DNA of 56,947 nt from an uncultured Marinomonas sp. (lineage in GTDB: Bacteria; Pseudomonadota; Gammaproteobacteria; Pseudomonadales; Marinomonadaceae): the NCBI GenBank assembly GCA_947493575.1, contig CANLRQ010000018.1, forward strand, positions 1-56,947, written 5' to 3'. A program made the position numbers and the translations under genes. The notes beneath the pieces were generated by a model. The model worked only from the letters and a program-made list of their open reading frames with translations. It was not told where the DNA came from and did no database searches. Position 1 is the first letter of the stretch. The number at the start of each line of letters is the position of its first letter. This document shows, in pieces, positions 29,530-37,522 of the stretch.

Positions 29530-30417
29530 TTAATGGACGCCTATTTGCTCCCAGAATGCTTTTACAATGGGGTTATTGAGATTTTTCCTTAGAGTGAAAA
29601 AACCAACATCGAAAGCTTCTAGTTCTGGCTGTATATCTAAAATTGTAATCTTGCTAGCTAAAGGGCTATTATCTAAGACAATCTTTGGTACGACTCCAAT
29701 ACCAAAACCTAGGGAAACCATGCTGACAATAGCTTCATTGCCAGAAACTTGAGCATATATATTAGGTTTCACTCCCTTTTGTTTAAACCATTGGTCTGAG
29801 CGAGATCGTGCGAGTCCTTCTTCAGACAATATCATTGGTATTTTTTCCCATTGGATATCGTGTTTATTGGATATTCCAATGGCGTTGTTTGCAAGTGCGC
29901 CATTAGGAGCGATAAACACCAAGGGTGAAATTGCAATACGTTTAAAAACTAAGTTTGCAGGTACGTTTGCGGGCCTTGCTGCAATCGCTATGTCTTCATG
30001 CTTTTCTAATACACGGGTGAGGGCGGGTGCTGGATCTCCAGTGTGTAACTTCATTTCGATTTTAGGATGTAAGCCTCGAAATTGGCTTAATATATCGTAT
30101 AAGAAGCTATAGCTTGCTGTAACAGAACAGTAGAGGCTTATTTCTCCGGTTAATTGAGTGTTTTGGTCCTCGATTGATCTTTTGAATACTTGCCAGTGGG
30201 CAAGGCTTTCTCGACAATAATTTTGAAACAGCTGTCCTTCTCTTGTTAGGGACACGGATCGATTATCTCTTGTTAAAAGGCAATAACCTAGATCGTCTTC
30301 AAGTTGTTTTATGTGTCTACTTAGAGTTGAAGGGCTCATATGGAAAGCATCACTGGTGCGGCTAAAATGCAAGGATTCCGATAGATGGAGAAAAATTTTA
30401 TAGGTTTTAATGTCCAT
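29530..30417 (-). CDS. ilvY: IlvY-type LysR regulator
   Basis: 295 residues. The helix-turn-helix reads FSRTSDAFHMSPSTLSRHIK. The effector domain keeps GEISLYCSVTASYSFLYDIL, KLHTGDPAPAL and GNEAIVSMVSLGFGIGVVP, which match E. coli IlvY closely (SVTAAYSHL, GGHEAMVSMVALGCG). IlvY activates ilvC in response to acetolactate. Here ilvC is not in the window, and the gene faces ilvIH. A MITE at 30469-30556 lies 52 bases before its start. Confidence 0.88.
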   Translation of the reverse strand: MDIKTYKIFLHLSESLHFSRTSDAFHMSPSTLSRHIKQLEDDLGYCLLTRDNRSVSLTREGQLFQNYCRESLAHWQVFKRSIEDQNTQLTGEISLYCSVTASYSFLYDILSQFRGLHPKIEMKLHTGDPAPALTRVLEKHEDIAIAARPANVPANLVFKRIAISPLVFIAPNGALANNAIGISNKHDIQWEKIPMILSEEGLARSRSDQWFKQKGVKPNIYAQVSGNEAIVSMVSLGFGIGVVPKIVLDNSPLASKITILDIQPELEAFDVGFFTLRKNLNNPIVKAFWEQIGVH

Positions 30418-30468
30418 AAATAAAAACGTTTGATGTCATATAGTGAAAACTAAGTTTATATTTATTTT

Positions 30469-30556
30469 GAAACCTTTGCACGACTACTGCGCTTGCTAAT
30501 ACTTTGTTAAAAACAGACTCGTCTTATCATTGCTCATGACTTTGTGCAAAGGTTTC
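30469..30556 (+). mobile_element. MITE-like element, family 1, copy A (short)
   Basis: 88 bases with perfect 13-bp inverted ends, GAAACCTTTGCAC and GTGCAAAGGTTTC. The left 50 bases (CGACTACTGCGCTTGCTAAT and on) match copy B at 45384, but about 50 internal bases are missing. No gene inside. It lies between ilvY and the aminotransferase terminator, in the ilvY upstream region. Confidence 0.8.
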
Positions 30557-30593
30557 ATTTTATAAATAACAATACTTTTTTATTGAGATAAAA

Positions 30594-30625
30594 AAACACC
30601 AAATTAACAATATAATTTGGTGTTT
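30594..30625 (-). terminator. Terminator of the aminotransferase gene
   Basis: AAACACCAAATTA pairs with TAATTTGGTGTTT; on the minus strand it ends in a T-run. About 30 bases past the stop at 30658. Confidence 0.75.
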
Positions 30626-30657
30626 TTAGTGGTATACACGTATTTTAAGTGTACTTT

Positions 30658-31854
30658 TTAGCCAACAACTTGAGTGATAGCATTACATAAGTAATCTATA
30701 TTATTGTCTGTGATGCCCGCAACATTCATACGACCTGTATCTGCAATATAAATAGAATATTCACTCCTAAGTTTTCTAACTTGTTCTAATGTTAGTCCAG
30801 AATAGGAGAACATGCCTCGTTGGTTACGAATAAAACTAAAGTCTTTTGATACACCAGAAGCTGCTAGTTTTAATACAAGCTTTTCACGAAGTCCGTTAAT
30901 TCGATCTCGCATTGCATCAACTTCAGTAATCCATTCTGCTTTCAATTCCGGGTCACTCATAATCGTAAATACCACGGCTGCACCGTGTGCTGGTGGCATG
31001 GAATAATTGGCGCGAATAGAAAGACCAATGATTGAATAAGCGTTGCTTGCTTCTTCTGTTGTTTCAGCAATGATGCTCAAGCCACCACAGCGTTCGCGAT
31101 AAATTCCAAAGTTCTTTGAGAAAGAGTTACAGATGAGCATATTAGGGATTTTTGACGCAAGATGACGTAACCCCGCCATATCTTCATCTAATCCATCACC
31201 AAATCCTTGATATGCGGCATCAACTAAAGGTAATAAACCGCGTTCAGCAATAAAGTCAGTAACCACTTTCCATTGCTCGAAAGATAAATCTATGCCTGTT
31301 GGGTTATGACAGCAAGCATGCAATAAAATTGTGTCGCCGGCTTTGGCATTTTCTTTTAGTGACGCCATCATGTCATCGAAACGAACTCCATTTGTTTCTG
31401 GGTCATAGTAAGGATAGGTTTCTATCTGCAAGCCTGCGCTACGAAAAATGGGTAAATGATTTCCCCATGTAGGGTCACTTACCCATATGCGAGTTTCTGG
31501 TAAACTAGAGCTAATAAAATCCGCCGCAACTTTTAATGCGCCTGTGCCACCCGGTGTTTGTGCTGAAAAAATACGTTTTTCATTGATGATAGGGTTGTTT
31601 TCACCTAGAAGAAGTTCTTGAATGATGGGAGGGAACTCTGGCGCCCCGTTAATGCCTAGGTAACTTTTAGAATGTTCTTGCTCCAATAAAATAGCTTCAG
31701 CTTTCTTTACACTATTTAAGATGGGAGTGTTACCTTGATCGTCTTTATATACTCCGACCCCTAAATCTACCTTATTTGGGTTTGTGTCGTTTTTGTGAGC
31801 GATGATTAAGGCTAGTAAAGGGTCACCTGGAACGGCGCTAAGATGTTTAAACAT
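30658..31854 (-). CDS. Aromatic/aspartate aminotransferase (class I)
   Basis: 398 residues, the size of AspC/TyrB. PLP enzyme; the lysine lies in NSFSKNFGIYRERCG and the substrate-binding Arg region in GRMNVAGI. Other marks: DLGVGVYKDDQGNTP, TPGGTGAL, HACCHNPTGID and DAAYQGFGDGLDED. It moves amino groups between aspartate or aromatic amino acids and 2-oxoglutarate; AspC and TyrB cannot be told apart by eye. Cytoplasmic homodimer. Confidence 0.93.
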   Translation of the reverse strand: MFKHLSAVPGDPLLALIIAHKNDTNPNKVDLGVGVYKDDQGNTPILNSVKKAEAILLEQEHSKSYLGINGAPEFPPIIQELLLGENNPIINEKRIFSAQTPGGTGALKVAADFISSSLPETRIWVSDPTWGNHLPIFRSAGLQIETYPYYDPETNGVRFDDMMASLKENAKAGDTILLHACCHNPTGIDLSFEQWKVVTDFIAERGLLPLVDAAYQGFGDGLDEDMAGLRHLASKIPNMLICNSFSKNFGIYRERCGGLSIIAETTEEASNAYSIIGLSIRANYSMPPAHGAAVVFTIMSDPELKAEWITEVDAMRDRINGLREKLVLKLAASGVSKDFSFIRNQRGMFSYSGLTLEQVRKLRSEYSIYIADTGRMNVAGITDNNIDYLCNAITQVVG

Positions 31855-32093
31855 AATAAAAACAAGTCCTAAAATAGAGCGGTAAGCTAAGACTTTTACT
31901 GGTCGGCTAGGTGATTTAATAAAATCACTTATGCGATAAAATAACGCGTTTCAACGTTCAGCAAAAGCTTGATAATATCTTCGTTCTTACGAAAAAGTTA
32001 GATGTTCAATAGAAAACTTGAAGATAACTATCGACCTTTTTTATTTTGCTCTTTTTTGAACGAAATACAATCCCCAATATTAGAAAGTTAGGT

Positions 32094-32137
32094 TTTTAAC
32101 AAAGTGTTAGCAAGCGTATTAGTCGTGCAAAGCTCTC
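32094..32137 (-). mobile_element. MITE family 1, partial copy D
   Basis: Only one end remains: read on the minus strand it gives GAGAGCTTTGCACGACTAAT and continues ACGCTTGCTAACACTTTG, like the left end of copy B. The 657-base stretch 31855-32511 holds this piece, a family 2 element (32239-32346) and no credible gene. Confidence 0.65.
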
Positions 32138-32238
32138 TAAATGCCTCAAAAGCGCGCGGTTGGGAGTTTTGCTTAAATGAGGTCTTATCGCACAATGGTC
32201 TCACGGCATATTCGAACATCCCCACAGAATCATGTCTT

Positions 32239-32346
32239 GAGACCTTTGTGTAACTCTCATTTTTTAAAAAATAGAAAATTTCACCTTTGATTATATTGAT
32301 GTTTTTCACACGGAAAAATCAATATATCGAGTTATGCTGAGATCTC
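32239..32346 (+). mobile_element. MITE-like element, family 2, copy 2
   Basis: 108 bases, aligned end to end with the reverse complement of 25135-25246. The right end TTATGCTGAGATCTC is conserved. The left end reads GAGACCTTTGTGTAA, close to the family 1 end, which suggests mutation or recombination between families. Confidence 0.65.
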
Positions 32347-32511
32347 GTCTTGTTTGACTATTCCTATGAAAGATTGAGACTTATACGTATTTGTAAAAAA
32401 ATTCAAGGTTTTTATTTTTCTAAACCAATAAAGGCAAAAGAAGTAAGTAAGGTATGCTTGAGTTCACTACCTATTCAAGTGGAGTATAAAGAGATTTAAG
32501 AGAAGAGTATT

Positions 32512-33606
32512 CTAATCTGAAATTGTGCAGTTTCTACCATTCTTTTTTGCTTGATAGAGATGTTTGTCAGCTCTGTTAATTACATTGTCTACTGGCTCTT
32601 GATCATTGAAACGAGCAATACCAAAACTTAATGTAATATGAAAAGTGTCATCCAAATCACCAAAGCGTACACCTTCAATGCGTTTTCTAAAGCGTTCCAC
32701 TTCTGGCTGAATGAGTTCGAATAAAGATGATGGAATAAATACTAAAAACTCTTCTCCTCCCCAGCGACTAATATGGGCACCTTGGCCCCAGCTTTCTTTG
32801 AAAAGTTGAGCAAGTTTAATGAGAACTGCATCACCAATGTTGTGACCATATTTATCATTGACCTGTTTAAAAAAGTCTACATCGCAAATAATCAATGCAT
32901 TATCAAAAACAGTTTTTTCATTTGAGTGTGATTCACTAATGACTTCAAGTATTCCTCGGCGGTTTAGCAGATTGGTGAGAGGATCTGTTTTAGATGCTAC
33001 TTGCAGTTCCTCACTTAAGTTGCGTAATAAATTAATGGATTTCATCCTAGAATATTCATAAAAAGCGGATAAAAAGCCAAGGACTAAAAAAGAGTAAATA
33101 ATTCGTTGCTTCAGTTCTAAAGACCAATTGTAAGTTGTGCCGAGTTGGCTAGGAAAGCAAAAAAAGAGCAGTATAACCACAAGAAAAAAAACAATTTCAA
33201 TTAGCCCTCGTTTTAGCCCATGGAGGAATAACGCAACAGGAGGAATGCAATAAATCCAGACAAACCCCGTTTGAGACACGCCACCTGTAAAGGCTAAAAA
33301 AAACATCAGGATGAATAGAGGGTATAAAATAACATTTGAGGAAATTTCGTAGTTGAGAGTAAACCTTAAATAAATATGGTTTAGGGTATAAAGTGATGAG
33401 ATAAATAAGGTTGAAAATGCGACTAACCAATCTTGATCTACAATCGCGATTAGTCCTAAAGGAAAAGTAAATAATATGCCGACAAAGCAAAATAAATTAA
33501 TTAGAAAAACTTTTCTTGATCGCTCAGATAAGTCTTCACCAGATAAACCGCAAAATGCGTAATTATGAATAATCGCTTTGAAGCTATTGGTGAGACCCTT
33601 GAGCAT
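32512..33606 (-). CDS. Membrane diguanylate cyclase (GGDEF)
   Basis: 364 residues. Six hydrophobic helices fill residues 30-185, with no recognisable ligand motif. The GGDEF domain (about 205-362) has DPLTNLLNRRGI, the Mg-binding DVDFFKQVNDKYGHNIGD and the signature GGEEF in RWGGEEFLVF. The residues needed for synthesis of cyclic di-GMP are present. The inhibitory I-site RxxD before GGEEF is absent (GQGA there), so product feedback is unlikely. It lies near an EAL phosphodiesterase at 35276. Confidence 0.9.
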   Translation of the reverse strand: MLKGLTNSFKAIIHNYAFCGLSGEDLSERSRKVFLINLFCFVGILFTFPLGLIAIVDQDWLVAFSTLFISSLYTLNHIYLRFTLNYEISSNVILYPLFILMFFLAFTGGVSQTGFVWIYCIPPVALFLHGLKRGLIEIVFFLVVILLFFCFPSQLGTTYNWSLELKQRIIYSFLVLGFLSAFYEYSRMKSINLLRNLSEELQVASKTDPLTNLLNRRGILEVISESHSNEKTVFDNALIICDVDFFKQVNDKYGHNIGDAVLIKLAQLFKESWGQGAHISRWGGEEFLVFIPSSLFELIQPEVERFRKRIEGVRFGDLDDTFHITLSFGIARFNDQEPVDNVINRADKHLYQAKKNGRNCTISD

Positions 33607-33732
33607 TATTACCTTCTATATTGGAACTATAACTCTTATTTTTAAAACATAAACTGTAGCAGTTGATTAAAATGAATACAATTTTAATCTTGTGCTCTTA
33701 TGTTATTGGGTTGGGGTGGGAGTAAAAAGTTA

Positions 33733-34107
33733 TTATTCTTGCGCTTTATCATAATTTTTTTGTGCTGTTGTTACGTGTTTTACATTATCTTCGGCCCAAT
33801 CAATAAAGTTACTTATTGTTTCGGAAAAGGAATAGCCAAGATCAGTTAATTTATATTCTACCGTGACGGGAACTGTTGCATATGGGTGACGGGAAATAAG
33901 CCCATCTCTTTCAAGCTGCTTTAGTTTCTGAGATAGAACTTTTTGAGAAATACCTTCAACTTCTTTTTTTAGTTGATTGAAGCGATATGTTTTCTTTTTT
34001 AGTAAGTCAATAATTAGCAGTGTCCACCTATCTGCTAGCCTGTCTAAGAAGGCTCTAGCTGGGCAGTCGTTATCATAAACATTGTATTTCTGTTGATCGG
34101 ATAGCAT
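33733..34107 (-). CDS. HxlR family transcriptional regulator
   Basis: 124 residues from the ATG at 34107, preceded by AAGGAAA; the longer frame upstream has no family match. HxlR marks are CPARAFLDRLADRWTLLII, RFNQLKKEVEGISQKVL and TVEYKLTDLGYSF. The conserved Cys near residue 14 is a redox or aldehyde sensor in some members. It is divergent from the flavodoxin-like oxidoreductase at 34247 and probably regulates it. Confidence 0.9.
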   Translation of the reverse strand: MLSDQQKYNVYDNDCPARAFLDRLADRWTLLIIDLLKKKTYRFNQLKKEVEGISQKVLSQKLKQLERDGLISRHPYATVPVTVEYKLTDLGYSFSETISNFIDWAEDNVKHVTTAQKNYDKAQE

Positions 34108-34246
34108 AAGGGGGGTTTCCTTTTGGTAACCTAGTGATATTAAAGTTACTTCTTGTTGGGTTAGTTTCAAAAATATACTATAGCTCTTGTTGTAAATAGA
34201 TGCACTTTTATAAGGCATTTTTTTGTGTAAATAATAGGAGTTAAGT

Positions 34247-34801
34247 ATGAGTAAAACAGCTGTTATATTTTTTTCAGGATATGGTCATACACGTCGTGTA
34301 GCGGAATACGTTGTGGAAGGTGCTCAGGCATCAAGTATTGAAGTTGATGAGAATGGTGATATCACTGAAGCGGATTGGGATACCTTAAATGAAGCGGATG
34401 CTATTATTTTTGGTGCGCCAACGTATATGGGAGGAGTGCCTTGGCAATTTAAAAAATTTGCTGATGCATCTTCTAAAGTTTGGTTTACTCGTGGATGGCA
34501 AGATAAAGCATTTGGCGGTTTTACCAACAGTGGTAGTTTGAATGGAGATAAACAAGTAACCTTATCTTATTTACAAACTTTAGCTGGTCAACATGGTGGT
34601 TTATGGGTAAGTTTAGGTTTACCACCTGCAAATACTTTATCTTCAACTCGCAATGATGTGAATAATTTAGGTGGATCTGGTGGTGTATTGGTGCAATCAC
34701 CATCAGATGCTGGTGCAGAAGCCATACCTGATGGTGACTTAGAAACAGCTCGCCTTTATGGTGAGCGTGTCGCGAAAATAGCAAGTCGTTTAGCGAGCTA
34801 A
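34247..34801 (+). CDS. Flavodoxin-fold NAD(P)H:quinone oxidoreductase-like protein
   Basis: 184 residues. WrbA-like layout: the FMN phosphate loop FFSGYGHTRRVAEYV at the start, FGAPTYMGGVPWQFKKF binding the flavin ring, and KAFGGFTNSGSLNGDKQVTL. It probably reduces quinones by two electrons. RBS AGGAG precedes the ATG. The divergent HxlR gene and 139-base gap point to local redox or xenobiotic control; that is inference. A strong hairpin follows. Confidence 0.87.
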   Translation: MSKTAVIFFSGYGHTRRVAEYVVEGAQASSIEVDENGDITEADWDTLNEADAIIFGAPTYMGGVPWQFKKFADASSKVWFTRGWQDKAFGGFTNSGSLNGDKQVTLSYLQTLAGQHGGLWVSLGLPPANTLSSTRNDVNNLGGSGGVLVQSPSDAGAEAIPDGDLETARLYGERVAKIASRLAS

Positions 34802-34817
34802 GATGTTCTTTGAGTTT

Positions 34818-34858
34818 ATAAATAACGATATGACTATTGCGGTCATATCGTTATTTAT
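34818..34858 (+). terminator. Terminator of the flavodoxin-like gene
   Basis: A perfect 17-bp stem (ATAAATAACGATATGAC and complement) with a seven-base loop. The T-rich right arm (TTATTTATCT) follows. Confidence 0.65.
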
Positions 34859-35005
34859 CTAAATGTCGACGGTGGTTTGTGGAATTCACGGCTCCATAGG
34901 CTCAAATTGTCGATCATCGTTGTATCCGCACCGATTGACCAATGTCTCAATGCTATTTAAATATCCCTATCAGGTGGCGCTCGCTGCAATGAGCTACTTC
35001 TGTGG

Positions 35006-35060
35006 TTAAGGAAGGTGCGATAAGTCTACTTAGGAAAGAGGGCTTGTTCCCACCTTACTC
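35006..35060. repeat. Facing pair of GGAAGGTGCG end-like motifs
   Basis: AAGGAAGGTGCGATAAGTC at 35008-35026 faces GGGCTTGTTCCCACCTTACT at 35040-35059, an imperfect inverted repeat. Related motifs lie at 5403-5421 and 24207-24224. They may be fused ends of a lost insertion sequence. Apart from this and the terminator, the 474-base stretch 34802-35275 shows no gene I can support. Confidence 0.35.
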
Positions 35061-35275
35061 TAGTACATATCTGTATCTTATTGTGAGGGCAAGTTAAGAC
35101 TATTATGAAAAATAGGGTTTTATTTAGAATAGTGTCTATTTTTGTATTAGCTCTTGAATTTAAGTAATAAAGAGTGTTACTTTTATCTGGTATAGTCTGT
35201 AGTTATAATGCATTTATTAATAATCTGTTATACAGTTATAGCAAATAATGTAATCTTTGATTAGAGTGCAATGGA

Positions 35276-37207
35276 ATGATGAAAATACATTGGATCGATC
35301 GTTTTTCGCAGAAGTTTACAGATAGGGTATTTGCATTAGTTATGCTTGCGCTGTATTTATCTGCCACTGTGCTTTTTACCTATATAAATTTTCAAACTCG
35401 TCAATCTGAACTCTTGTCTGTGACGAAATCGACTCTTTTTACTTCGGCAATTTCTTCTGAGCACTTGATAGGCGTTGATTTCGGCGAACGTTTTACAAAA
35501 GATTCTCCACCTGATCAGGCAATTTATCGTTATTTAGTAAAAAAATTGAATAAGTGGGTTGATACCTTACCAGTAACCTATGTTTATTTGATGGATAAAG
35601 TAGGCGAAGACGTTTATTTTGTTATTAGTAATGAGACTAAAGAAGATATCGAGAATGGGTACTTAAGCTTATTTTATAATCCTTACCCTTCTGCGCCTCC
35701 CTCTTTGTTAAAAAGCTTTCAAACTAAAGAAACTGAATTTAGCCCATATTACCAAAATGACTGGGGGCAATTTCAATCTGTTTTTGTTCCCGTGGAACGT
35801 GAAGATGGCTCGGTTTATGTTCTAGCGGCTGATATTAAAGTGGATGGCTCGAATGCTCTTTTGCTTCAAAGTGCTCGTCAATCGCTATGGATTGCTTTGT
35901 TTTTGTTATTGCCGCTAATGCCGATGATGTATTTATATGCATATTTACAAAAGAAAAAGAAAAAAGAGTTTAAAGAATCACTGTATAAACATAAACCAAC
36001 AAATTTACCTAATTTACACCAAATTCAAGAGGATATTGGTCGTAATAATCATTTTCACTCAGGAATACTCATTGCTTTTGCTGATACAAGTGAAATCAGT
36101 GGTATTTTTGGCCAAGCGGCTATTGAAGAGTTATTTGTCAATATAGCTCAAAGCTTGCGCTCGGTATTACCTTCGTCAGCTACATTGTATTTAATAGAAG
36201 AACGTGAGTTTTTCATTTTATATGATGATGCAAATGAAGAAAAATTACTCCTTCTCTCTGAGAAAGTATTACAGCATTTGAACTGTTGTATGAAAGTTAA
36301 CTCTTTGAGCATGGATGACCAAGAAATAGTTATTACTGCGAAGATTGGCATTGTTAATCGAGTGCAAGGTTGTCAGGTAGTTGAATGTGCTCGGGATGCT
36401 TTAGCCAATGCAATCAAGTTGGGACAATCATTATTTTTATATAAACCCGGGACAGAAAGAGATAAACACTCAGAAAATAGCTATTACTGGCAAAAAGAAG
36501 TACTTCATGCTCTACAGGAAGACCGAATTGTTCCATTCTTTCAGCCCATTTATGAAAATGCTTACAGCAAAGTGACACGCTATGAAATGTTGGTACGGTT
36601 AATTGATAAAGAAGGAAAAGTGATTACTCCTTACTTTTTTTTGGATGCAATTAGGGGATCCTATTTATATAAAAAAATGACCTGCTGCATGATTGAAAAA
36701 GGTTTTGCTGCCTTTTCTGACAGAGAAGAATCTGTCACTTTAAATTTGTGTAAAGCTGACCTCTTAGATAAAGATACGGTTTCGTTTTTACAGTCATCAA
36801 TTGAGCGTTTTGATTTGCAAGGAAAAGTGACAGTTGAGGTGGTTGAATCTGATTGGATTGGTTATCAAGATGAAGTCCTCGAAGTGCTGAGTAATTTACG
36901 ATCTTCTGGAATTTGTGTTGCCATTGATGACTTTGGTAGCGGTTTTTCGAATTTTGATCAATTGCTTAAAATGGAAGTAGACTATTTAAAAATTGATGGA
37001 TCCCTTATTAAGGCTATGTTTGTAAACGATCGAGCTTTTTCAATGGTTGAAGCTATTATTGCATTGGCAAATGGTTTAGGAGTGCCAGTCATTCCAGAAT
37101 TTGTAGAGAATGAAGCTATGCTAGAAACATTAAAAGAACTGGGATGTGAATATCTTCAAGGTTATGTAATTGGCAAACCAGTTTCAGGAAAAGAGTTACC
37201 TAATTAA
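35276..37207 (+). CDS. Membrane EAL phosphodiesterase with a degenerate GGDEF
   Basis: 643 residues. Helix 1 at about 17-37 and helix 2 at about 203-223 frame a periplasmic sensor domain. Residues 245-400 are a GGDEF-like domain without GGDEF (EEREFFILYDD in its place), so it cannot make cyclic di-GMP. Residues 410-640 form the EAL domain. The signature is EML (YEMLVRL). The other catalytic residues are kept: N in LNLCKADL, E in VEVVESDW, AIDDFGSGFSNF, YLKIDGS, the E in IPEFVENEA and YLQGYVIGKP. It is probably an active phosphodiesterase. A relic of a second EAL gene lies downstream. Confidence 0.88.
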   Translation: MMKIHWIDRFSQKFTDRVFALVMLALYLSATVLFTYINFQTRQSELLSVTKSTLFTSAISSEHLIGVDFGERFTKDSPPDQAIYRYLVKKLNKWVDTLPVTYVYLMDKVGEDVYFVISNETKEDIENGYLSLFYNPYPSAPPSLLKSFQTKETEFSPYYQNDWGQFQSVFVPVEREDGSVYVLAADIKVDGSNALLLQSARQSLWIALFLLLPLMPMMYLYAYLQKKKKKEFKESLYKHKPTNLPNLHQIQEDIGRNNHFHSGILIAFADTSEISGIFGQAAIEELFVNIAQSLRSVLPSSATLYLIEEREFFILYDDANEEKLLLLSEKVLQHLNCCMKVNSLSMDDQEIVITAKIGIVNRVQGCQVVECARDALANAIKLGQSLFLYKPGTERDKHSENSYYWQKEVLHALQEDRIVPFFQPIYENAYSKVTRYEMLVRLIDKEGKVITPYFFLDAIRGSYLYKKMTCCMIEKGFAAFSDREESVTLNLCKADLLDKDTVSFLQSSIERFDLQGKVTVEVVESDWIGYQDEVLEVLSNLRSSGICVAIDDFGSGFSNFDQLLKMEVDYLKIDGSLIKAMFVNDRAFSMVEAIIALANGLGVPVIPEFVENEAMLETLKELGCEYLQGYVIGKPVSGKELPN

Positions 37208-37242
37208 TCTGTCTCGCTCCTTCGAGCTTCGTAATATAAGAT

Positions 37243-37382
37243 GAGTTCTTTACACGAAGTCATGAAGGATGATACGACGAGGAAAAAACAGACGAAGAAG
37301 CGGAGTTTATGAGTTTTTAATGAGCATTTTGAATCTGTTTTTAACAACGTATTAGTAAGCGCAATAGTCGTGCAAAAGACTC
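37243..37382 (-). mobile_element. MITE family 1, copy C
   Basis: 140 bases, full length, inverted relative to copy B, with worn ends (GAGTTCTTTACAC and GTGCAAAAGACTC). The inside matches copy B: GACGAAGAAGCGGAGTTTAT and TAACAACGTATTAGTAAGCG in reverse. It lies between the intact EAL gene and the EAL relic. Confidence 0.75.
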
Positions 37383-37510
37383 AAGATATTGTTTTTGATA
37401 TTTTTAAGGAAAGTTCGAATAAGTTGAAAGAGTTGGGTTGTGAGTATGCCCAAGGTTATGTCATTAGTGCTCCTATACCTAGTGAGAAGCTGCCAAATGT
37501 TTCCCTCTAG
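37383..37510 (+). pseudogene. C-terminal relic of a second EAL protein
   Basis: The frame ending at TAG 37508-37510 reads LKELGCEYAQGYVISAPIPS and then EKLPNVSL. It closely parallels the end of the intact gene upstream (LKELGCEYLQGYVIGKPVSG, ELPN). Homology stops near the MITE edge at 37382. A tandem EAL paralogue was evidently lost except for its last 30 or so codons. With the MITE it fills the 315-base gap before hrpB. Confidence 0.8.
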
Positions 37511-37522
37511 GGTTAAATTCTT

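Noticed and set aside
32088..32309. 73-aa minus-strand frame
   Set aside because: Runs through a MITE fragment and the end of a family 2 element; no ribosome site.
34860..34965. Minus-strand coding-like scrap before the EAL gene (about 25 codons ending MEP)
   Set aside because: Looks protein-like but is short, bounded by stops and matches no family I know.
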